In this document: positions 1-6,082 of the stretch, piece by piece | Numbering within the stretch: position 1 is the first letter of the stretch | Layout of the letters: each line of letters starts with the position of its first letter | Source: Lentisphaeria bacterium | GTDB taxonomy: Bacteria; Verrucomicrobiota; Lentisphaeria; Oligosphaerales; Oligosphaeraceae | NCBI GenBank assembly: GCA_016287975.1 | Contig: JAEEXV010000071.1 | Coordinates: 1-12,694 of the forward strand | Length of the DNA stretch: 12,694 nt | Direction of reading: 5' to 3' | The notes under the pieces: model-generated | Databases searched by the model: none | What the model was told of the DNA's origin: nothing | The model's input: the letters and a program-made list of their open reading frames with translations, nothing else | Made by a program: the position numbers and the translations under genes

Positions 1-192
1 CGGGAAATAGTCGGTGTTGTCGTTGCCGTACATCGCGGCGGCGAGGCCGTACTGCTTGAGGTTGCTGACGCATTTGGCGGATTTGGCCTTCTCACGCGCC
101 TTGGACAGCGCAGGCAGCAGCATGGAGGCCAGAATCGCGATGATCGCGATGACCACGAGCAGTTCGATCAGGGTGAATTGCGACTTCTTCAT
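1..192 (-). CDS. Pseudopilin-like protein (prepilin N-terminal domain), N-terminal 64 codons only
   Basis: The gene starts at the ATG complementary to 190-192 and runs off the left edge, so only 64 residues are visible. The N-terminus [14 protein letters not shown] and the following hydrophobic stretch to about residue 29 form a type IV prepilin/type II secretion pseudopilin signal: a short basic leader, then FTLIE with Glu at +5 of the mature protein, then one membrane helix. It continues as [13 protein letters not shown] and [14 protein letters not shown], the pattern of DUF1559/H-X9-DG pseudopilins that are abundant in Lentisphaerota. The start is supported by AGGAG about 10 bases upstream. 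The residue before the expected cleavage is Gln, not the usual Gly. A promoter candidate lies about 110 bases upstream (303-330). The protein probably sits in the inner membrane, processed by prepilin peptidase; its exact role is unknown. The missing C-terminus prevents a finer call. Confidence 0.93.
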   Translation of the reverse strand, partial: MKKSQFTLIELLVVIAIIAILASMLLPALSKAREKAKSAKCVSNLKQYGLAAAMYGNDNTDYFP

Positions 193-302
193 TTGCAATG
201 CTCTCCTGTTTTGGGGTGGGTTTGATGGAAAAGAAACGGATGAAATTGTCAGGCAGAATCTTCGGCCACGCAGCCATTGACACCCATACGGCAACTATTC
301 TA

Positions 303-330
303 AATATAGCCATTAAGCAAGGACAGGCAA
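303..330 (-). promoter_or_regulatory. Candidate sigma-70-type promoter for the left-edge pseudopilin
   Basis: On the minus strand TTGCCT (complement of 325-330) is followed after 16 bases by TATATT (complement of 303-308). These match the -35 and -10 consensus at 4 of 6 and 5 of 6 positions. The pair lies about 110 bases before the pseudopilin ATG in the 193-base gap after the AraC gene, so the pseudopilin probably has its own transcript with a long leader. This is a visual call. Confidence 0.5.
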
Positions 331-331
331 G

Positions 332-344
332 AGCAGATTCTGCT
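332..344. promoter_or_regulatory. Inverted repeat just upstream of the promoter, possible operator
   Basis: AGCAGA-T-TCTGCT is a perfect 6-base inverted repeat around one central base. It ends one base from the candidate -35 hexamer of the left-edge pseudopilin, a usual place for an activator or repressor site. No binding protein can be named. The adjacent AraC-family regulator is a candidate, although AraC proteins more often bind direct repeats. Confidence 0.35.
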
Positions 345-385
345 GAAAGACGCGCATTCTCTGTGCTTTTTCCACCTCCTTGTCC

Positions 386-1288
386 TTACTGCGTCCTGGC
401 GCGGAATGTGGTGGCGGTCATGCCAGTTTCGCGTTTGAAGGCGCGGTTGAACTGGGAGACGGAGCCGAAACCGGCCTGGGTGGCGATTTCGGCGGCCGTC
501 AGGCGCGTGTCGTGGAGCATGGCCTTGGCGCGGTTGATGCGGCAGAAGACCACGAAGCGATGAAGCGGGATGCGCACCGACTTGGTGAATTCGTGCGCGA
601 GATAGTCGGGGCTCATGCAGAAACGCCGCGCGACATCATGGATGCCCAGCGCTTCGGCACAATGCTCCTCGACATAGCCCTTGACCGCCTCGATGCGGTC
701 CGGCATGTCGATGCGCTGCATCAGCAGCAGGTGTTCACGGACACTGGTCAGGTGCCGTCCGATGATTTGAAGATATCCGATGACGCCCTCCGCCTGGGCG
801 TCGGTCAGCGAAACCGAATCGCGGTACTTGGCCCAGAGCGCCTCTCCCTCCAGGCCGTATTCGCGGGCGAGAGCGAGGATTTCCCGGCGGGTGCGCAGCC
901 GCTTTCCAGCCAGGTGGAACTGCCCGGAGGTCATCGCCCCCAGATACTGCCCCTTGTCATCGAAGAGCGGTATCAGCAGTTCACGCAGTCCGGCATAGCA
1001 CGCATAGCAGACTGGTTCACGGCTCTCGGCGGCCCGCCGCGCATTCTCCACGTCGCAGTGTCCGCAGGCCGCGCGCCCCGACGGCGTGTTCCGCAGGGTG
1101 GTGCAGAATGGGTTGAAGTTGACGCCCTTGGAGAGGCGCAGCGTCTCCCCGTCGGCGGAGATGAAGTCGATGACCAGCCCCAGCAGTTTGAAGAGTATCG
1201 CGGAATACTCCTGGAGTTGCTTTTCGTCGCCCAGGCGCGCGAAGGCCTGCGCCATGATGTCCGTGCTTGGTTCGCGGGAATGCGGCAT
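386..1288 (-). CDS. AraC-family transcriptional regulator with N-terminal PocR sensory domain
   Basis: A 300-residue cytoplasmic regulator if it starts at the ATG at 1288. About residues 20-170 form a PocR-type ligand-sensing domain: the stretch around FNPFC, the AACGHC pair and the VCYACYAGL segment, followed by a LLIPLFDDKGQYLGAMTSGQ motif. Five cysteines are visible (C62, C75, C78, C94, C97). The last roughly 100 residues are an AraC double helix-turn-helix, with IHDVARRFCMSPDYLAHEF as the first motif and AAEIATQAGFGSVSQFNRAF as the second, close to the family signature. The start is uncertain. ATGs at 1390 (overlapping the upstream hydrolase gene) and 1255 are in frame, and none has a good ribosome-binding site. 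I prefer 1288 because the residues before it do not look conserved. The gene lies 70 bases downstream of the PHP-family hydrolase on the same strand and may be co-transcribed. PocR domains of known regulators bind small organic molecules; the ligand here is unknown. Confidence 0.9.
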   Translation of the reverse strand: MPHSREPSTDIMAQAFARLGDEKQLQEYSAILFKLLGLVIDFISADGETLRLSKGVNFNPFCTTLRNTPSGRAACGHCDVENARRAAESREPVCYACYAGLRELLIPLFDDKGQYLGAMTSGQFHLAGKRLRTRREILALAREYGLEGEALWAKYRDSVSLTDAQAEGVIGYLQIIGRHLTSVREHLLLMQRIDMPDRIEAVKGYVEEHCAEALGIHDVARRFCMSPDYLAHEFTKSVRIPLHRFVVFCRINRAKAMLHDTRLTAAEIATQAGFGSVSQFNRAFKRETGMTATTFRARTQ

Positions 1289-1358
1289 TCTGGGGATCCA
1301 GGGGTTGCGGGAGCCGTCTGCACTCTTGGCGGAGGCGCCTCCACATGACTTCGGGGCG

Positions 1359-2372
1359 TCAGAGCGCCAGGAGGCGGAGCGGATTGTCATGCAGGATCTG
1401 CGGCTGCCACTCCTGCGGCGGAAGCCCGTCGGCCTCCAGCAGCTGCGTCACGCCCTCGAAAATGTGCGCGTAGCCCTTGCCGCCGCATTGGCCCAGCATG
1501 CATTTGAGGCAGATGTCGTTGGTGGCGAGGAGCTGCTTCGCCCAGCCGCCGCGCACGAGTTCCGCGAAGAGCGCGGCGCGCTCGGTGTCGGGGCAGAAGC
1601 GCCCGCCCGCGAAGGAGGCGCCTGGCGCGGGCGTGAACTCCTTGCCGAAGTTGTCGAACTCCACGAAGACTCCCTGGCGCAGCAGCCGCAGGATGTATTC
1701 GCGGTCGGGCGCGACGTCCGAATGGCAGATGACCGTCTTCTCGGGCGGGACGCCGCCGCGCTGCAGAATCGCCGCCGCCTCCAGCCCGTTCGTGCACCAC
1801 GGGTAGATGTGCACCTGCACGCCCAGCCCCGTCGCGCGATATGCCATGGCCGCCGCCTCCAGCGCACGCCGCTCCTGCGGGAGGAGTTCCCGGCTCGTCC
1901 CGAACTCCCCCAGCACGCCAGGCTGGATTCCCTCCACCCCCTCGCGGCACTCCTGCACCAGCACCTCCGCCAGCGCCTCGGCTGGCGTGTCGGCGCCTTC
2001 CGGCCACGTGTCCGCCGTGTAGTAGCCGCAGCCCATCACGATGCGCATGCCCGTGCGCTCCGAAAGGCGCTTCAGTTCCCGAGGCGCGCGGCCGATCTGC
2101 GGCGTCGAGCAATCGACGACCAGGGCGCAGCCCAGTTCCCGCAGCCGTCGGCACTCCGCCTCGGCGGCCGCCGCGTCGTCCAGCAGGAGATTGTCCCGCA
2201 TCGAATACGGATCCACCATCAGCGCCGCATGGTCCGTTGCCGCCACCGCGCGCTCCGACGCCCCCTTCGCCGCCTGGTTGCGCAGGTCGATCCACAAATG
2301 CTCGTGCGCCAGGCACGCCCCGACGATCCCGGCGGCCTCGACCGCCCCTGTGACTGTGCGTATCAATCCCAT
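1359..2372 (-). CDS. Phosphotriesterase/PHP-family metal-dependent hydrolase (amidohydrolase superfamily)
   Basis: 337 residues, the full length for the family, forming a binuclear-metal TIM barrel. The metal ligands can be placed: H23 and H25 in AHEHLW, E156 in LGEFGTS, H188 in VQVHIYP, H217 in ICHSD and D286 in ATNDICLK. A bridging Glu at this point, in place of the carboxylated Lys of true phosphotriesterases, is the E. coli PHP arrangement. Phosphotriesterase activity is therefore unlikely, and a lactonase or other ester hydrolase is more probable. Known PHP relatives include lactonases, but substrate cannot be read from sequence. The region after D286 has a C-x2-C-x4-C cluster (C288, C291, C296). 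No signal peptide, so cytoplasmic. The start ATG has only a weak GGGAAG upstream. A TATATT box lies 34 bases upstream, so the gene may begin its own transcript, with the AraC regulator following. Confidence 0.9.
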   Translation of the reverse strand: MGLIRTVTGAVEAAGIVGACLAHEHLWIDLRNQAAKGASERAVAATDHAALMVDPYSMRDNLLLDDAAAAEAECRRLRELGCALVVDCSTPQIGRAPRELKRLSERTGMRIVMGCGYYTADTWPEGADTPAEALAEVLVQECREGVEGIQPGVLGEFGTSRELLPQERRALEAAAMAYRATGLGVQVHIYPWCTNGLEAAAILQRGGVPPEKTVICHSDVAPDREYILRLLRQGVFVEFDNFGKEFTPAPGASFAGGRFCPDTERAALFAELVRGGWAKQLLATNDICLKCMLGQCGGKGYAHIFEGVTQLLEADGLPPQEWQPQILHDNPLRLLAL

Positions 2373-2405
2373 CGTAGTCTTCCCGTTGGCTCAGGTCTTT
2401 TCCAC

Positions 2406-2411
2406 AATATA
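2406..2411 (-). promoter_or_regulatory. Candidate -10 box for the PHP-family hydrolase
   Basis: TATATT on the minus strand, within GCTATATTG, lies in the 75-base gap between the acyltransferase-like gene and the hydrolase, 34 bases before the hydrolase ATG. The same hexamer precedes three other genes in the window. No convincing -35 hexamer is visible, so this is tentative. Confidence 0.35.
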
Positions 2412-2447
2412 GCACCCGAGACAGTTCTGTTCGCCAGTCTGCGGCGT

Positions 2448-3602
2448 TCAGCGCCATTCCTCGGCGGCGCCAGGGAGGCGGGGGATGTCGTCGGCGGGCA
2501 GGAGCATCGCCCCGGTGCGCAGTTCGCCTTCTTCGAGATAGGCCTGGCGCATGGCGCGCTCCATCGTGTTGCGGGCGGGCAGTTCGGTCGGCGGGCGGCG
2601 TTCGTGGCCGTAGACGAAGAACATCCCGTCGGTGCCGTGGTTCGGCAAACCAGGGAAGCGGAAGAAGGCGCGCCCGAAGCGCGCGATGCGGCTCTGCGGC
2701 AGCAGCCGCTGCCACGAGGGGTTCAGCAGCCACGACCAGCACACGAAGAGCGGCACCTCGCGGTGGAAGACCCGCCGAAAGAACTCCCGCGCCTCCGCGA
2801 AGGAGGCGCGCACCTGTGGCAGGTCCAGCGGCTCGCCCCCTGGGATGTGCACGCTCGGCACCAGATCCCACGCAGCGTACACCGCCCGCGCCGTGCGGCG
2901 GTCGATGCGGCGCGTCTCGCCGACCGCCGCCGTCCCGTCCCCGAGGAGCGGCGTGCCCGTGAGAAACGGCCCATCCTCCGTGAGCGTCGTCGTCAACGCC
3001 ACCGCCGAGCCCGGCGCCTCCTTCGCCGCCCGAAGGCCAGCCGCCGTCAGCCGCCAGCCCTCAGGGCACAGCGCCGACAGCGCGCCGTCCGCAAGACGAT
3101 AGAGCGGCGGCACCCACGCAGGCGGACGGTGCATCAGGAACTCCAGGCGCCCCAGCCGAAACAACCGCCCGTCCGCGGGCAGGCGCAGCGATTCCAGTTG
3201 CTCGACGGGGAAGCCGACCGCGCCGCCATGCCCTGCCTTGTAGACGGCCATCATCCCGCCGATCCACTTCAGGAGGTCATGGCAATAGTGCGCGTCCAGC
3301 CCCAGACGGCTGTGCGCGGCCTTGATCCGCGACGCCGCCCCCAGCGCCACCAGCAGCGCCGCCGCGCCCGCGTCCTCCCCGAACCACGGTCGCCCGTCCC
3401 ACCCCCGCGTCGCGCGACCTGGCTCCGCCACGAACGCATCCGCATATAGCGCCGACAGCGCCGCGGCGGCCTCCTCCCTCCCCGCGCAGATCGCCAGGAC
3501 GCGGCGCACCGCCGCAAGCGCCTCCCCCTCCTCAAAGGGGGACCGCGCATACGGCAGCCACGCGCGAACATACGATTCGCTCAAGAACTCGGGCGCCTCC
3601 AT
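2448..3602 (-). CDS. Acyltransferase-like protein with GNAT_C (DUF5596-type) C-terminal domain
   Basis: 384 residues with no signal peptide or membrane segment. I recognise the C-terminal half as resembling the GNAT-like C-terminal domain of acyltransferase domain-containing proteins: VHIPGGEPL near residue 245, then a helix with AREFFRRVFH, then LFVCWSWLLNP at about 284 and LLPQSRIARF. The N-terminal half has YCHDLLKWIGGMMAVY near residue 105, consistent with the partner N-terminal domain. The start at 3602 is supported by GGAGG about 7 bases upstream. A longer open frame continues up to 4598, but it runs through the acyl-CoA synthetase gene on the same strand and is not used. The gene follows the acyl-CoA synthetase by only 20 bases, so the two are very likely one transcript, and it may use the acyl-CoA made there. 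The family assignment is from memory of motif patterns, and the acyl acceptor is unknown. Confidence 0.78.
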   Translation of the reverse strand: MEAPEFLSESYVRAWLPYARSPFEEGEALAAVRRVLAICAGREEAAAALSALYADAFVAEPGRATRGWDGRPWFGEDAGAAALLVALGAASRIKAAHSRLGLDAHYCHDLLKWIGGMMAVYKAGHGGAVGFPVEQLESLRLPADGRLFRLGRLEFLMHRPPAWVPPLYRLADGALSALCPEGWRLTAAGLRAAKEAPGSAVALTTTLTEDGPFLTGTPLLGDGTAAVGETRRIDRRTARAVYAAWDLVPSVHIPGGEPLDLPQVRASFAEAREFFRRVFHREVPLFVCWSWLLNPSWQRLLPQSRIARFGRAFFRFPGLPNHGTDGMFFVYGHERRPPTELPARNTMERAMRQAYLEEGELRTGAMLLPADDIPRLPGAAEEWR

Positions 3603-3622
3603 TGCACCCCCTCCGTCCGTCC

Positions 3623-5320
3623 TCAGTAGTTCTTGTTGCCCTCGAAGACCTGCTTGTCGGTGAGGCCGAGGAGTTCCTTCGCCCATTCGCGGAGCTTGAA
3701 CTTCTGGATCTTGCCGGAGGCGGTCTGCGGGAGATGGTCGACGATGAAGAAGTGCGCGGGAGTCTTGTAGAAGGCGATGCGGTGCTTGCAGTATTCGCGC
3801 ATGTCCTCCTCGGTCAGCCCCTCGACGCCCTTGGCGGGGATGATGAACGCGCAGACGATCTCGCCGTACTTCTCGTCGGGCGCGCCGACGACCTCGCACT
3901 GCTCGACGCGCTTGTCGGTCATCAGGAACTCCTCGATCTCGCGCGGGTAGATGTTCTCGCCGCCGCGGATGATCATGTCCTTCAGGCGCCCCGTGATCTT
4001 GTAGTAGCCGTCCTCGTCGACCTGGCCGATGTCGCCTGAATGCAGCCACCCGTCCTTGTCGATGGCCTTCGCGGTCTCCTCGGGCATCTTGTAGTAGCCC
4101 TTCATGACCGTGTAGCCGCGGCAGCAGATCTCGCCAGGGGTGTTGACGGGCACGGTGCTGCCCGTCTCGGGGTCGACGATCTTGATCTCGACGTGTGGCT
4201 GCACCGTGCCGACCGTCGTCACGCGGTGCTCCAGGGTCTCGTCGGTGCCGCTCATGATGATCACCGGCGAACTCTCGGTGAGGCCATACGGAATCGTGAT
4301 CTCGGGCATGTGCATCTCCTTGATCACACGCTGCATCAGTTCCGTCGGGCAGAGCGAGCCCGACATGATGCCCGTGCGCAGGCTCGACATGTCGAACATC
4401 TTGAACATCGGGTGGTTCAGTTCCGCGTAGTACATCGTCGGCACGCCGTAGACCGCCGTCGCCTTCGCCTTCTGGATCGAGGCCAGCACGACGAGCGGGT
4501 CGAACTGCTCGCACATCACCAGCGTGCCGCCGTGCGAGAAGACCGCCATCACGCCCAGCACGCAGCCGAAGCAGTGGAAGAGCGGCACAGGCACGCACAC
4601 ACGGTCGTCCTTCGTGAGTTTCTGGCGCTCGCCGATGTAGAAGCCGTTGTTGAGGATGTTGCGGTGCGTCAGCATCACCCCCTTCGGGAACCCCGTGGTC
4701 CCCGAGGTGTACTGCATGTTCACCACATCCTGGTTCGAGATGCCACGCTTCGCCTCCGCGAGCACCTCGTCCGAGACCGACTGCCCCAGCAGCAGCAGCT
4801 CCGCCGTCGTGTACATGCCGCGGTGCTTCTCCTGCCCGATGAAGACGACGTGCTTCAGATACGGCAGCAGCTTGCTCTTGAGCATCCCGCGCGGCTGCGT
4901 CTTGAGTTCAGGGACCAGTTCGTACATGATGTCCGTGTACGAGACGTCGCGCTGCCCGTCGATCAGCGCCAGCATCTTCATGTCCGACTGCTTCAGGACG
5001 TACTCCGCCTCGTGGATCTTGTAGTTGGTGTTGATCGTCACCAGCACCGCCCCGATCTTCGCCGTCGCGAACATGAAGGTCAGCCATTCGGGGACGTTGC
5101 GCGCCCAGACGCCGACATGGTCGCCGCGGCCGATGCCCACCGCCAGCAGCCCCTTCGCCAGATCGTCCGTGCGCTCGTAGAAGTCGCGGTACGACCAGCA
5201 CAGGTTGCGGTCGGGGTACATGATGAAGGGCCGCTCGGGCTGGGTCTCCATCAGCCCGTCGTAGAACTCGCCTATGGTTTTCTCGGAGAAGAGCGGTTCG
5301 TCGTAGATGCTCGTACTCAT
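3623..5320 (-). CDS. AMP-forming acyl-CoA synthetase (AMP-binding/ANL superfamily)
   Basis: 565 residues, a full-length cytoplasmic member of the acyl-adenylate-forming (ANL) superfamily. It would activate a carboxylic acid with ATP and CoA to an acyl-CoA, AMP and pyrophosphate. All key motifs are present: the P-loop [11 protein letters not shown] at 204-214, GLTESSP at 346-352, the ATP-binding DGWLHSGD from D423, the hinge [16 protein letters not shown] from G444, and the adenylation lysine K537 in [11 protein letters not shown]. The arrangement resembles medium/long-chain fatty acyl-CoA synthetases, but acid specificity cannot be read by eye. It is preceded at 43 bases by an XRE-cupin regulator and followed at 20 bases by the acyltransferase-like gene. 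Its own ribosome-binding site is weak, which suggests translation within a longer message. Confidence 0.96.
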   Translation of the reverse strand: MSTSIYDEPLFSEKTIGEFYDGLMETQPERPFIMYPDRNLCWSYRDFYERTDDLAKGLLAVGIGRGDHVGVWARNVPEWLTFMFATAKIGAVLVTINTNYKIHEAEYVLKQSDMKMLALIDGQRDVSYTDIMYELVPELKTQPRGMLKSKLLPYLKHVVFIGQEKHRGMYTTAELLLLGQSVSDEVLAEAKRGISNQDVVNMQYTSGTTGFPKGVMLTHRNILNNGFYIGERQKLTKDDRVCVPVPLFHCFGCVLGVMAVFSHGGTLVMCEQFDPLVVLASIQKAKATAVYGVPTMYYAELNHPMFKMFDMSSLRTGIMSGSLCPTELMQRVIKEMHMPEITIPYGLTESSPVIIMSGTDETLEHRVTTVGTVQPHVEIKIVDPETGSTVPVNTPGEICCRGYTVMKGYYKMPEETAKAIDKDGWLHSGDIGQVDEDGYYKITGRLKDMIIRGGENIYPREIEEFLMTDKRVEQCEVVGAPDEKYGEIVCAFIIPAKGVEGLTEEDMREYCKHRIAFYKTPAHFFIVDHLPQTASGKIQKFKLREWAKELLGLTDKQVFEGNKNY

Positions 5321-5363
5321 GGCTCGTCGATACTAAAATGGAAGATTCTTGAGGAGGAGTTCG

Positions 5364-5936
5364 TCAGTGCGGCGCGTAGATCACCGCCAGGATCTTCGCG
5401 GGCGCGCCGCCGTGCGCGTGCACATGGTGCGGCACGATCGAATCGTAGTAGATGCTCTCGCCCGCCTTCACGTGGTACAGCTTCCGCCCGTAGTCGATCT
5501 CCAGTTCGCCCGCCAGGACGTAGATGAACTCCTCGCCCTCGTGCGACGACACCTCGTAGCCGCCGTTCGCGGGCGGGTTCACGTCGATGATGAACGGCTC
5601 CATGTTGCGGTCGGCCTTGTTCGCCGCCAGCGCGTGGAAGACCAGGCCGTTCTTGTCGCCCGCGCCCACGAAGCGCACGCCGCTGTCGTCCCCCTGCCCA
5701 GGCTGGCTCACCACAGGCCCCGCGACCGTCGTGTCGTCCAGGAACGTCCCCAGCCTGCACCCCAGCCCGCGCGCGATCTTCAATAGCGGGGTAAGGGACG
5801 CGGCGACCTTGCCGCCCTCGATCTCCCGAATCTGCTCCGGCTTCATCCCGCAGCGCTCGCTCAACTCCTCGACGGTGACGCCGCGAAGTTCCCGCAAGTC
5901 CTTGATCTTCGCACCTACTTCATTGTTGTTCGGCAT
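5364..5936 (-). CDS. XRE-family transcriptional regulator with C-terminal cupin domain
   Basis: 190 residues. Residues about 8-65 are a Cro/C1-type helix-turn-helix (VGAKIKDLRELRGVTVEELS, then MKPEQIREIEGGK). Residues about 110-188 are a small cupin barrel (SHEGEEFIYVLAGELEI and IVPHHVHAHG) that would sense a small ligand. The first cupin motif lacks the usual His-x-His, so a bound metal is not assured. The start ATG is fixed by AGGAGG 8 bases upstream. The gene heads the acyl-CoA synthetase/acyltransferase run (gap 43 bases), and its leader holds a TATATT box inside a dyad and a long hairpin, so it probably regulates this operon and itself. XRE-cupin regulators next to acyl-CoA synthetases are a pairing I have seen in anaerobes; the ligand is unknown, perhaps the acid or acyl-CoA handled by the operon. 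Confidence 0.95.
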   Translation of the reverse strand: MPNNNEVGAKIKDLRELRGVTVEELSERCGMKPEQIREIEGGKVAASLTPLLKIARGLGCRLGTFLDDTTVAGPVVSQPGQGDDSGVRFVGAGDKNGLVFHALAANKADRNMEPFIIDVNPPANGGYEVSSHEGEEFIYVLAGELEIDYGRKLYHVKAGESIYYDSIVPHHVHAHGGAPAKILAVIYAPH

Positions 5937-5974
5937 GGGACTATCCTCCTGACTGGTGGAAAATAAGCAAGACC

Positions 5975-5995
5975 GCGCGGCAACCCTTGCCGCGC
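5975..5995 (-). promoter_or_regulatory. Strong leader hairpin ahead of the XRE-cupin operon
   Basis: GCGCGGCAA-CCC-TTGCCGCGC is a perfect 9-base inverted repeat with a 3-base loop. Read on the minus strand it is followed by GGTCTTGCTTATTTT. It lies between the candidate -10 box (6009-6014) and the XRE-cupin ATG, so it would be in the 5' leader of that operon. It may act as an attenuator or an operator. It could instead be the terminator of the upstream beta-galactosidase-like gene, although the T-rich stretch is interrupted and starts several bases after the stem. Confidence 0.55.
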
Positions 5996-6004
5996 TGTCC
6001 AGGC

Positions 6005-6017
6005 GGTTAATATAACC
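6005..6017 (-). promoter_or_regulatory. Candidate -10 box embedded in a dyad, XRE-cupin operon
   Basis: GGTTA-ATA-TAACC is a 5-base inverted repeat around three bases. On the minus strand it contains TATATT (complement of 6009-6014), a 5 of 6 match to a -10 box, 73 bases before the XRE-cupin ATG. A dyad over the -10 is a plausible autoregulator site. No clear -35 hexamer is seen. Confidence 0.42.
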
Positions 6018-6082
6018 TCACATTCCGCAACCGCCCCCCCGCTCCGCAAGAACCGGGGCGCCGATTGCGCGCGCCGCGCATC

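Noticed and set aside
1331..1342. 12-base perfect palindrome GGAGGCGCCTCC between the hydrolase and AraC genes
   Set aside because: The half-words (GGCGCCTCC) recur in several genes as ordinary codon combinations, so a special operator or repeat is not supported.
1289..1390. N-terminal extension of the AraC regulator to an ATG at 1390
   Set aside because: It would overlap the hydrolase gene by 32 bases, has no ribosome-binding site, and adds residues without similarity to the PocR domain. It is not fully excluded.
1086..3449. Long plus-strand open frame (787 codons)
   Set aside because: It crosses the opposite strand of three genes (AraC, hydrolase, acyltransferase-like), is Arg/Ala-rich and low in complexity, and has no recognisable fold.
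3603..4598. Upstream extension of the acyltransferase-like gene
   Set aside because: The frame stays open through the acyl-CoA synthetase gene on the same strand but encodes an Arg/His-rich shadow; the ATG at 3602 has a good ribosome-binding site.
4040..5527. Long plus-strand open frame opposite the acyl-CoA synthetase
   Set aside because: Composition is His/Arg/Asp/Val-heavy as expected from the reverse of a GC-rich gene; the minus-strand gene has every ANL motif.
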